This document shows, piece by piece, positions 1 to 5,837 of a stretch of 27,163 nt of DNA. The translations under genes and the position numbers were made by a program. Origin of the DNA: a virus. Under the pieces are notes generated by a model. The model saw nothing but the letters and a program-made list of their open reading frames with translations. It did not search any database and had not been told where the DNA came from. Each line of letters starts with the position of its first letter. Position 1 is the first letter of the stretch. Where the stretch lies: positions 1 to 27,163 of the IMG/VR virus record IMGVR_UViG_3300037234_000416. One strand, given 5' to 3'.

Positions 1-135
1 TTTGTATGGTGCCAATTTGCTTGGTGCCAATTTGCGTGGTGCCGATTTGTATGGTGCCAATTTGTATGGTGCCAATTTGCGTGGTGCCGATTTGTATGGT
101 GCCAATTTGTATGGTGCCGATTTGCGTGGTGCCAA
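1..135 (+). repeat. Nine tandem 15-bp units encoding pentapeptide repeats
   Basis: Exactly nine copies of a 15-bp unit of the form TTTGyryGGTGCCrA fill positions 1-135. They differ only at the bases that set residue 1 of each unit (Tyr, Leu or Arg) and the Asn/Asp/Lys position. The order Tyr-Tyr/Leu-Arg repeats three times, giving a 45-bp higher-order period. DNA-level identity is higher than protein function alone would need, which suggests recent expansion by slippage or recombination. Confidence 0.9.
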
Positions 136-379
136 ATACACCGATGAAATCACCCTTGAAAGGACACCTTTATTTATCCAGGGTTTAAACTGGGACGTAA
201 TTATTCTTGATGAACACATGAAAATAGGCTGTGAGTTACACAGTTTAAAAGAGTGGGAATCTTACGATAACAAACGTATTTTAGAAATGGACGGTAAAAC
301 CGCTCTAAAGTTTTGGAAAGAAAATAAAGAAGGTTTACTAGCAATTGCTCACGGGGATAAGCGAGGGTTGAAATCATGA
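2..379 (+). CDS. Pentapeptide-repeat protein, 5' end cut by the window edge
   Basis: The frame is open to the left edge, so this is the C-terminal part of a longer protein. The visible N-terminal 45 residues are nine consecutive pentapeptide units of the A(N/D)L-x-G type, which normally stack into a right-handed quadrilateral beta helix. A non-repetitive tail of about 80 residues follows, with conserved-looking aromatic and charged blocks ([23 protein letters not shown]). Pentapeptide proteins in phages and bacteria have varied roles, including DNA mimicry and structural roles, and nothing here selects one. The TTG at position 2 is only an in-frame codon and is unlikely to be the start. The gene ends where a 12-codon ORF begins (ATGA overlap). 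Family assignment is firm; function is unknown. Confidence 0.8.
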   Translation: MYGANLLGANLRGADLYGANLYGANLRGADLYGANLYGADLRGAKYTDEITLERTPLFIQGLNWDVIILDEHMKIGCELHSLKEWESYDNKRILEMDGKTALKFWKENKEGLLAIAHGDKRGLKS

Positions 380-414
380 ACTTCGCAGTTAACAACACGG
401 ACTTGAAGCTATGA
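376..414 (+). CDS. Possible 12-codon coupling ORF
   Basis: An ATG at 376 overlaps the stop of the pentapeptide gene (ATGA). The 12-residue frame ([12 protein letters not shown]) stops with a TGA that overlaps the ATG of the next gene at 411. A GAGGG block lies about nine bases upstream. The double ATGA overlap would let ribosomes pass from gene to gene by reinitiation. There is no other evidence that the peptide itself matters, and it could be chance. Confidence 0.25.
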   Translation: MNFAVNNTDLKL

Positions 415-707
415 GATTCGACCATGCACCTATGATTATTTATTCCGAGTCAAAGGCAGTAGAACAAATGAAGACAGGAGTATTCACTTGCAGACGGTGC
501 GGTAGCTTAATTAAATGGGACAGTCGCACTGCAACATATATAAAGAGCGTCGAACTCAACCCCGAACAAACGCAACTGTGGGAAAACTGCTACTTCGACA
601 ATCCACCGGGCGACTTGTGGCTGATTAACTTATTTGCCAATGAGCACTATTACTTGAAAAACGGTCAGATTGATAACAGTAGACTTGTAACTGATTTTAA
701 TTGTTAA
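411..707 (+). CDS. Hypothetical 98-aa protein with one CxxC knuckle
   Basis: I do not recognise this protein. It carries a single CRRC motif near residues 27-30 followed by GSLIKWD, which looks like the first half of a zinc ribbon. Further isolated cysteines at about residue 60 and at the C-terminus could complete a metal site. The ATG at 411 has only a weak purine-rich site (TTGAAG) upstream, so it may depend on coupling to the preceding ORF. ATG 432 is an in-frame alternative. No signal peptide or membrane segment is visible. Confidence 0.6.
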   Translation: MRFDHAPMIIYSESKAVEQMKTGVFTCRRCGSLIKWDSRTATYIKSVELNPEQTQLWENCYFDNPPGDLWLINLFANEHYYLKNGQIDNSRLVTDFNC

Positions 708-719
708 GGGAGAGTGACA

Positions 720-1097
720 ATGAGTGATTCAGTATTGATATCGAAAGATGAGTGGTTTAGAGCAGCGGGATTAGTTCCCGACAACTACTACGGAGCGTTT
801 AATGCTCTGTGGAGTGAGTACGAACAGCAGACCAAAATGCTGTTGAGAATGCAGGAATCGTTAATCGAACGACCCATTGTACTTAAAACAATGGAAGATG
901 CTGATGTGATAGAACAGCGTCAACAACTCAACACCGCAATCGAGTTACTTGAAGCATGCTCAGAAGACCTGTTCATATCAGGTGATGATGCTGAACTTGA
1001 AACACGTGTTGATGAGTTCATTAAATCGGTGAAACACTCAGGGGCGCATCCCAGAGAACGAAGTGAACGAACTTTATTTATTTGTTATGTGTTTTAA
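720..1097 (+). CDS. Hypothetical 125-aa acidic helical protein
   Basis: The sequence is acidic and mostly helical, with no family that I recognise. I start it at ATG 720 because AAGGGAGAG at 706-713 is well spaced for it. The in-frame GTG at 714 lies inside the ribosome-binding block and is a decoy. The last 16 residues (from about HPRERSER) differ in character from the rest and run through the TTTATTTGTTATGT end of an attC-like boundary. The original C-terminus may therefore have been replaced when cassette DNA joined here. Function unknown. Confidence 0.6.
   Translation: MSDSVLISKDEWFRAAGLVPDNYYGAFNALWSEYEQQTKMLLRMQESLIERPIVLKTMEDADVIEQRQQLNTAIELLEACSEDLFISGDDAELETRVDEFIKSVKHSGAHPRERSERTLFICYVF
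1072..1090 (+). repeat. Right half of an attC-like end, copy 1
   Basis: This 19-base segment ends in TTTATTTGTTATGT and matches 1342-1360 at 18 of 19 positions. Both copies are followed after a few bases by TTAACTG, a purine-rich ribosome-binding site and an ATG. Unlike the second copy, this one has no matching ACATAAC arm on its left, as expected at the outer boundary where a cassette joins foreign DNA. Confidence 0.45.
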
Positions 1098-1113
1098 CTG
1101 AAAGGATTTAATG

Positions 1114-1275
1114 ATGCCGAAATATAGAATTATTTACAATCGAGTACCTAGTGATCCTTGTATTTGGCAATTACAGCAAAGGGTTTATTTTTTCTTTTGG
1201 GAAGAAATGTATAACTTTAGCAGCGCAACATCAGCAGCTAATGAAATATTATTATTAATGAAAGACGACACATAA
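1114..1275 (+). CDS. Small 53-aa protein, lone gene of an attC-flanked unit
   Basis: This short protein has a basic N-terminus (PKYRIIYNR), then WQLQQRVYFFFWEE and an Ala/Ser-rich helix ending in EILLLMK. The W-x-x-Q-x-R plus FFW pattern resembles small proteins of unknown function that I associate with phages and mobile DNA. AAAGGA at 1101-1106 favours ATG 1114 over ATG 1111. The stop codon lies inside ACATAAC, the left arm of the attC-like element. One promoterless ORF ending in attC is the usual layout of an integron gene cassette. Function unknown. Confidence 0.55.
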   Translation: MPKYRIIYNRVPSDPCIWQLQQRVYFFFWEEMYNFSSATSAANEILLLMKDDT

Positions 1276-1360
1276 CGACTTTTAATAAGCGAGCGCCACA
1301 ACAAGGCTCGCAGGAAACAAGCGGAACTCTACAGCGTCCGCCTTAATTTATTTGTTATGT
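1270..1360 (+). other. Integron attC-like recombination element
   Basis: The 91-bp element is bounded by a perfect 7-bp inverted repeat, ACATAAC (1270-1276) and GTTATGT (1354-1360), matching the outer core sites of attC. Inside these, TAAGCG and CGCCTTA form a second imperfect complementary pair with one unpaired base, like attC L boxes. The centre holds two further hairpins, GCGAGC/GCTCGC (1289-1294/1306-1311) and GCGGA/TCCGC (1321-1325/1337-1341). Known attC sites are imperfect palindromes recognised as folded single strands by integron integrases. The core GTTATGT deviates slightly from the classical GTTRRRY, so the assignment is probable rather than certain. Confidence 0.5.
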
Positions 1361-1383
1361 TGAAGTTAACTGGAGAGTTAAAA

Positions 1384-1557
1384 ATGGAAACGATTTTCGA
1401 TAATTTAAGAAACGAAGCTCTTACTAGGCTGATCAAGTTAGAGCCAAAAAATGCAAGACAGGATATGTGCTTGGAAAATGAAGCTTTAGAACTGGCTGGG
1501 AAAATAACTGTAGCCTTTTTTGATGAGCTATTAAAAAGCAAGAAATTAGAAGCATAA
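1384..1557 (+). CDS. Small 57-aa helical protein, second cassette gene
   Basis: This is an amphipathic all-helical small protein (ends FFDELLKSKKLEA) with no family I can name. ATG 1384 is chosen because TGGAGAG at 1370-1376 is correctly placed. An ATG at 1357 lies inside the GTTATG core of the attC-like element and is an unlikely start. The gene begins 24 bases after the element and its stop sits in GCATAAC, again mirroring cassette architecture. Role unknown. Confidence 0.5.
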   Translation: METIFDNLRNEALTRLIKLEPKNARQDMCLENEALELAGKITVAFFDELLKSKKLEA

Positions 1558-1567
1558 CATAAGAGTA

Positions 1568-1602
1568 GGCGGCCATGGGCGCAATGTATTACGCCCCGCG
1601 CC
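1568..1602 (+). other. GC-rich hairpin after the second cassette gene
   Basis: GGGCG (1577-1581) pairs with CGCCC (1592-1596) around a 10-base loop. An outer GGCG (1568-1571) pairs with CGCC (1599-1602). It lies just after GCATAAC (1552-1558) but no GTTATG partner follows, so it could be the left part of a decayed attC. The T run after it (CCTTTTAAA) is too short for a convincing terminator. Confidence 0.4.
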
Positions 1603-1629
1603 GTATATCCTTTTAAAAATAGGATTGTG

Positions 1630-1806
1630 ATGACTGATAAACATTTACTATTTAAAGCAGGGTTGAATCAGGGGATGTTAGCTGAGAAACTGGGTACTAA
1701 AGCACCCTATGTTTCCAATTTCCTCACCGGTGAAGGTCATCTACCCCGCTGTGATTGGCAATTAATACATGAATATTTTCTTGAATTGAGGTGTAAGGAT
1801 GAATAA
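1630..1806 (+). CDS. Small helix-turn-helix DNA-binding protein (Cro/XRE-like)
   Basis: The 58-residue protein is essentially one helix-turn-helix. LNQGMLAEKLGTKAPYVSNF gives the two helices, with Ala and Gly at the usual turn positions, and FLTGEGHLPRCDW follows as in Cro/C1 proteins. This fold binds operator DNA as a dimer and usually represses transcription. GTG 1627 directly precedes ATG 1630, and AGGA at 1621-1624 serves either. The 3' end overlaps the next gene by eight bases. Which operator it binds is not visible. It is a candidate regulator for the palindromes near 6980 or 12978. Confidence 0.65.
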   Translation: MTDKHLLFKAGLNQGMLAEKLGTKAPYVSNFLTGEGHLPRCDWQLIHEYFLELRCKDE

Positions 1807-1993
1807 GCAAGGTAGCTTCACAATAAAGTTCCAAGATGTTCCATTGGGTTCATGGAATCTAAACGGTAACTGGTTTCATAACTCGTTGTTAATGATGAGT
1901 GAATCTGAACAACGTGAGCATAATGTTAAAGGTGGTCATTTTGACAAGATGAAATGTTCACCGGGTATTGTATCATTGAAGGCAGTACCGTGA
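1799..1993 (+). CDS. Hypothetical 64-aa protein
   Basis: I do not recognise this protein. It is rich in Trp, Asn and Met in the middle (GSWNLNGNWFHNS), with a charged stretch SESEQREHN. GAGG at 1787-1791 lies seven bases before the ATG. It overlaps the HTH gene by eight bases at its start and shares GTGA with the next gene at its end, so it sits inside a translationally coupled run. No membrane or metal motif is convincing. Confidence 0.5.
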   Translation: MNKQGSFTIKFQDVPLGSWNLNGNWFHNSLLMMSESEQREHNVKGGHFDKMKCSPGIVSLKAVP

Positions 1994-2232
1994 ATAACCG
2001 CCCACCAAAATGCAAAGCATACGTCGAAGGTCAACAATGGTTCTGTGATCAGTGTCAGTATACGTGGGACATGGACGATGACGAGCCGCCTAAGTGTGAC
2101 GTTGCTGCTGAACCTATAGGTACGCATGTTGACCATGGTGCACCGAGCCGTGACAAAGAGAAAGCACATCAAGCTGTTAATGATATGAGAAATATTTTTA
2201 ATAATAAAGGGGATGATGATGGGAATTTATGA
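1990..2232 (+). CDS. Small zinc-ribbon/rubredoxin-like protein
   Basis: The 80-residue product contains KCK, then CDQC, then DDEPPKC, spaced like a zinc ribbon or rubredoxin knuckle (CxxC...C). The block W-x-M/D-DDDEPPKC is characteristic of small phage zinc-binding proteins. GTG 1990 is preferred because it overlaps the previous stop in GTGA. Starting at ATG 1954 would add an unrelated N-terminus read through the upstream gene. Probably cytoplasmic; partner unknown. Confidence 0.55.
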   Translation: MNNRPPKCKAYVEGQQWFCDQCQYTWDMDDDEPPKCDVAAEPIGTHVDHGAPSRDKEKAHQAVNDMRNIFNNKGDDDGNL

Positions 2233-2356
2233 GATGTTTTTCAATGCTTTATTCATGGAACTTAAAATAATTGCTGGATGTTTCCTAGTATACATTTCTA
2301 TTGTGTGCTTTTGGCTATGGCTTTTAGTTAAAGAACTTTCATCAGAAGAGTATTAA
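2219..2356 (+). CDS. Small single-pass membrane protein, 45 aa
   Basis: The peptide has one strongly hydrophobic stretch (about residues 17-37, IIAGCFLVYISIVCFWLWLL) flanked by Lys/Glu, typical of a single inner-membrane helix. Three consecutive ATG codons occur (2213, 2216, 2219). AAAGGGG at 2206-2212 is best spaced for 2219. The start overlaps the end of the preceding gene by 14 bases. It could be a superinfection-exclusion or holin-like peptide, but nothing demonstrates this. Confidence 0.5.
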   Translation: MGIYEMFFNALFMELKIIAGCFLVYISIVCFWLWLLVKELSSEEY

Positions 2357-2358
2357 TC

Positions 2359-2514
2359 ATGAAATGCGTAAAGTGTCATAAAGAACACGACAACAGTACC
2401 AATGATATGTGTTATAGGTGTTTCACATCAATTCAAGATGACCGTAAAAAGTCACAGAAGAAGTGGCGTGAAGTCCGAGTACGTAGAAGTAAACAAAAAA
2501 GATATTATGTATAA
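2359..2514 (+). CDS. Small basic double-CxxC zinc-finger protein, 51 aa
   Basis: CVKC (residues 3-6) and CYRC (18-21) form a compact four-cysteine zinc finger. The C-terminal half is strongly basic (KKSQKKWREVRVRRSKQKR), suited to binding nucleic acid. It begins two bases after the previous stop and reads in the same direction. No Shine-Dalgarno is obvious beyond GAAGAG upstream. Similar tiny zinc-finger/basic-tail proteins are common in phage early regions. Specific role unknown. Confidence 0.55.
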   Translation: MKCVKCHKEHDNSTNDMCYRCFTSIQDDRKKSQKKWREVRVRRSKQKRYYV

Positions 2515-2577
2515 ATAAATATGTTACAGTATAACTACTTTATAAAGTTCTTTAACTAGTGAAAGGAGTAAAGAAAG

Positions 2578-2898
2578 ATGAATAAGAAATATCTATTTTC
2601 AATTTTATTAGCGTGTGTGTTTTTAATCTCACCCGTGACCTATGCCGCTGATGTTGCCACACCTGTGTACCAGGTAAATGTGATGGCCACCACCAGTGAC
2701 GAAACGATAGTTCGACCGGCGGCTGCTGTTGCAGTGCAACCGAGCGAAACTATGCAAAGCGTAGCAAACATAACATTAGAACCTGCTGACCTGGTTAATA
2801 AAGTTAGTCAATGCAACTCATGTCATTCTATTAAAGCTGCTGCTGGTATCATTGGGGTTTCTGGAGGTGACTCCATTGGCATTGGTAAACCGGTTTAA
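2578..2898 (+). CDS. Exported protein with a CxxCH haem-attachment motif
   Basis: The N-terminus is a clear Sec signal peptide: MNKK, a hydrophobic core to about residue 18, and probable cleavage after TYA-A near residue 23-24. The mature part of about 80 residues is Ala/Val/Thr-rich. It then carries CNSCH at residues 79-83, the consensus for covalent haem c attachment in the periplasm, preceded by a cytochrome-like LVNKVSQ helix. Only 23 residues follow the motif and contain no Met, so a complete class I cytochrome c fold with a distal Met ligand cannot form. The gene has its own AAAGGAG site (2562-2568) and a terminator directly after it. Export is likely; haem binding is inferred. Confidence 0.6.
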   Translation: MNKKYLFSILLACVFLISPVTYAADVATPVYQVNVMATTSDETIVRPAAAVAVQPSETMQSVANITLEPADLVNKVSQCNSCHSIKAAAGIIGVSGGDSIGIGKPV

Positions 2899-2910
2899 TA
2901 CACATTGAAG

Positions 2911-2936
2911 AAAGCCCCTTAATTGGGGCTTTTTTG
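2911..2936 (+). terminator. Rho-independent terminator
   Basis: AAGCCCC (2912-2918) pairs with GGGGCTT (2925-2931) around TTAATT and runs into a T tract to 2935. It ends the plus-strand accessory block, and the first minus-strand gene stops at 2937 right beside it. The opposite strand has only a weak T run (CTTTC), so termination is mainly for the plus strand. Confidence 0.85.
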
Positions 2937-3116
2937 TTATAGGAAACAAGGTAACTCTTCTTCTTTCCATTTCATTATCAGCTTATCAACTTCAGCTTGC
3001 AAATAGTCTAGGTCGCAAATAATACCGCGTGCATAAGATCGTTCACTTATTAGCGTTGAATCTTCTTTCGTGAACGTGAGTTCATACTTATCAAATAACT
3101 GTTTCTTTTTACTCAC
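2937..3116 (-). CDS. Hypothetical 59-aa protein
   Basis: The short charged protein starts at GTG 3116 with a strong AGGAG seven bases upstream (inside the preceding gene). A helical stretch (ICDLDYLQAEVDKLIMKWKEEE) could form a small coiled coil. It overlaps the previous gene by eight bases and is the last gene of the minus-strand replication operon. No family recognised. Confidence 0.5.
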   Translation of the reverse strand: MSKKKQLFDKYELTFTKEDSTLISERSYARGIICDLDYLQAEVDKLIMKWKEEELPCFL

Positions 3117-3228
3117 TTTCTAACTCCTGTCGTGCAAAATCACGCATAAAGAAAGCTTTCAAATGACGACCTTTCTGCTCTGCTAACCAGCCTAGCCACC
3201 GATAATATCGATACACATGTGCATTCAT
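3109..3228 (-). CDS. Hypothetical 39-aa basic protein
   Basis: The tiny ORF starts in TGATG, sharing one base with the primase stop, which is a strong coupling signal. The product is aromatic and basic (MNAHVYRYYRWLGWLAEQKG, then KAFFMRDFARQELESE). This resembles short phage proteins whose core is a W-L-A-E-Q-K-G helix, but I cannot name a function. Its 3' end contains the ribosome-binding site of the next gene. Confidence 0.45.
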   Translation of the reverse strand: MNAHVYRYYRWLGWLAEQKGRHLKAFFMRDFARQELESE

Positions 3229-5837
3229 CAATTCACCACCTGCATTGTTAATTCACCGCGTACTTCAGCAAGTTGACGCTCATATTCTTGGTACAATGCG
3301 TTGCTATCCATCGAATTATATTTTAAATCGCTACGTAACACCCACAGCATCACCCTTGTACCAAGGTGATATGTTTTAACCTGGGTATATCGACCGATTT
3401 CTTTTATCACCATTCCTGTTTTTGTCGGTGTGAAATATTTACTATCAACATACATGTCATTCGGTGCAAATATTCCACCGCTTCTTAATGTGTCTGACAT
3501 ATCACTTGCAGTAACCAGATCACACTTGAACACACCGTGTTGTTTTTGTATGAATGTTTCAATTGTTTGTTGCATCGGTGACTTAGATGCTTCTTTAATA
3601 TCACGCAAGAAGTCCGTCATCGGCGGTGCTTCAGCAGGATTGAAGTCAGACAAGTCAACTTCATACATCAGGTGATAAGCGACGGCTTTCCAACCGCCTT
3701 GTTTCATCCAGTCCCATCTGTCGTTCCAATAATCCAACCACTCAGGTTTCATATTGTCATCAGCATCACGTATGTTTAAGTCAGACCACAAGCCGAAAAT
3801 ACGACGTGATGGACCATTCAATCGAATAGGCATCATGGAATTTGTTGTCATTGATGTGCTGAGAATATTACGTACATCAATAGCTTTAATACCTTTTTGA
3901 TTCACACGCAATGTGTCGGGTGGTGCAGCAGCAAGCGGTTTCAATTTGTTACTGACCGCCATTGCTTCACGACGGTCACCGAGTTCTGCTTCATTAATGT
4001 GAAGATATTTAGTTGATAAAACATAATCATTAAACCCGGTTAAAAGTTCTTCACCACTGATGACGGTATAGTTCTCACCCATTGCTTTAGTGAGTGGATA
4101 CAATAAATAATCTTTACCGGCACCTTCACCACTGCCTAGCATTAACATGTGATTGATTTTCACATCAGGGTGACGAAGTGTATGCGCTAACCATTGTTTA
4201 ATATGTTTAAGATGTTCACCCCACCCCATTACTTCAAAATGTTGTTCCCATCGAACAATGTCACCCTTAGCACCATAGTCTTGAGTCACCTCAGTCCAGG
4301 TGTTTGCATAAAGAGTACCGTTCTCATTAAAGATACGCGGATGTTTCGGTGCGTAGTCAAGACGGTCAACTTTCTTCACGCGACCATCTTGCAGTGCAAT
4401 CTTACGGGCTTCAGCATCTTCATGTGAGAAACTGTTTTGAAAAGCATCAGTGGTGAAAAAGATACGTGATTTCCAGTCATAGAATTGATTCAACTCTTTA
4501 ACGTACACCACATCATCATAGAACTCAGCACTGCCTGATTTATCGGTGTACCACTGTTGACGTAGATCTTTTAATATTTCTTTGAACTCACCCTTACCCC
4601 ATCCCATTGCATCACACACTTCATTGTGCCACTGCATTTTATCTAACTTAGGTAAATCATCAGTGTATTTCAGCACGTTGGTTGCATGTTCACGTGCTTC
4701 AGGAGTGCGTGGGTTCACCAGTCTCAGCTTATCCATCAACATTTGAATAGCGTCGATGGGTTGCACTGTTGGTACCGGTTCGAGAAAACTTACCTGTGCT
4801 GCACTCGGTACTGTCGTCGGTGCCGGGGACATAAAGCTGACTTGTTCAACTGCGACGACGGGTGCCAAGAAGCTCGGTTCTGCGACCGCTGCAAACTCTC
4901 GTAATATTTGCCAGTTTTTAAGAGTTCCAGAGAATCCGGCTGACAGGCCATCAATGAATCGAATAAGGTCCCGTCCTGTACGGTGTTGGCAAGCACCATG
5001 GTGGCATTTAAACCCAATACTACCATCGGCGTTCGTGAACACTGCCGAACCACTGTCATCAGCTCCTGTATGTTCGTTGACCCATGGGCAGGTAATATCA
5101 AAACGTCCATCTGAACGCACCTCTTTAACATGTATAATTTCAGGGATATTGATTAACGGGTGATCGGAAACCGCAGCTGCACCATCAATCCGTGATTCAC
5201 GTCGTACTGCATCAAGGTCAACGTGGAAAGGTTCAGCGAGCTGTTCAATAGTAACCCGGCTGAACGGCTCCCATAGTGTCAACTGACACTTATAAGGTAG
5301 ACCATTGACCAGTTTAGATGCTTTATTATTAGAACCTTCAGGGAGGCGCACATAACGTGTGACCCCCTTCATACCTGGATCTTTTCCATCAGGGGCAAGC
5401 CCGTTTGCAACAAGACCATCGAGTAAATTTTCTACTCTGGCACGATCAGTGCATGGTGTGTTGAGAATGTAACCCCATTGTTCTGAACCTTGTGATGTCT
5501 CAAGTACCCATGATGGACGGGGGAGTTTTGACACCTCATCCATCGACAACTTTTCTTTCACATCATCAAGCACAATCACCGGTGTATGTCTGAAGAGTGC
5601 CTTACGACGACGCGCCTGATTTTCATCATCACAGTAGAAGTTACTGATGGTGAAGTACTGATTGCTACCCGGTTGCATGTGGTACCGGCTGAAGTAGTCA
5701 CCCATCCATGCAATTAGATGTTTATCTTTTGGAATGTTCCCAGGGTCATAGGGGAAGTCAGTTACATGCACCCATGCTGCGTCATCACCAAATAACGCAG
5801 TCAGAAATTCGCTGTTTGTCACCATCATTGAACTCAT
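3228..5837 (-). CDS. Bifunctional primase / SF3-type replicative helicase
   Basis: The N-terminal part (about 50-180) looks like a RepB-type archaeo-eukaryotic primase domain: VIVLDDV with the acidic pair near 91-92, TSQGSEQWGYIL near 114-125, and TRYVRLPEGSNNK near 160-172. A zinc-binding segment follows, with C250, H256, C278, C283 and H285 (KCHHGACQHRTGRDL). A Pro/Ala-rich linker (about 315-362) with three SFxxP repeats leads to a DUF5906/SF3-like ATPase. This has Walker A GSGEGAGKD (568-576) and a Walker B-like YLHINEAEL (611-619). It would prime and unwind phage DNA at the fork. The start overlaps the PAPS-like gene by four bases. M4 or M5 are possible alternative starts. Family-level call is strong; exact enzymology is inferred. 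Confidence 0.85.
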   Translation of the reverse strand: MSSMMVTNSEFLTALFGDDAAWVHVTDFPYDPGNIPKDKHLIAWMGDYFSRYHMQPGSNQYFTISNFYCDDENQARRRKALFRHTPVIVLDDVKEKLSMDEVSKLPRPSWVLETSQGSEQWGYILNTPCTDRARVENLLDGLVANGLAPDGKDPGMKGVTRYVRLPEGSNNKASKLVNGLPYKCQLTLWEPFSRVTIEQLAEPFHVDLDAVRRESRIDGAAAVSDHPLINIPEIIHVKEVRSDGRFDITCPWVNEHTGADDSGSAVFTNADGSIGFKCHHGACQHRTGRDLIRFIDGLSAGFSGTLKNWQILREFAAVAEPSFLAPVVAVEQVSFMSPAPTTVPSAAQVSFLEPVPTVQPIDAIQMLMDKLRLVNPRTPEAREHATNVLKYTDDLPKLDKMQWHNEVCDAMGWGKGEFKEILKDLRQQWYTDKSGSAEFYDDVVYVKELNQFYDWKSRIFFTTDAFQNSFSHEDAEARKIALQDGRVKKVDRLDYAPKHPRIFNENGTLYANTWTEVTQDYGAKGDIVRWEQHFEVMGWGEHLKHIKQWLAHTLRHPDVKINHMLMLGSGEGAGKDYLLYPLTKAMGENYTVISGEELLTGFNDYVLSTKYLHINEAELGDRREAMAVSNKLKPLAAAPPDTLRVNQKGIKAIDVRNILSTSMTTNSMMPIRLNGPSRRIFGLWSDLNIRDADDNMKPEWLDYWNDRWDWMKQGGWKAVAYHLMYEVDLSDFNPAEAPPMTDFLRDIKEASKSPMQQTIETFIQKQHGVFKCDLVTASDMSDTLRSGGIFAPNDMYVDSKYFTPTKTGMVIKEIGRYTQVKTYHLGTRVMLWVLRSDLKYNSMDSNALYQEYERQLAEVRGELTMQVVN

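Noticed and set aside
1-135. Regular short repeats that could suggest a CRISPR or iteron array
   Set aside because: The units are 15 bp, contiguous without spacers, and in frame as pentapeptide codons, so they are coding repeats.
2500-2560. Sigma70 promoter before the CxxCH gene
   Set aside because: TATAAC and TATAAA -10-like boxes exist but neither has a -35 at acceptable spacing, and the region is AT-rich enough for chance matches.
4756-5163. Plus-strand open frame inside the primase gene
   Set aside because: It is antisense to the primase zinc and linker region. Composition and motifs support only the minus-strand gene.
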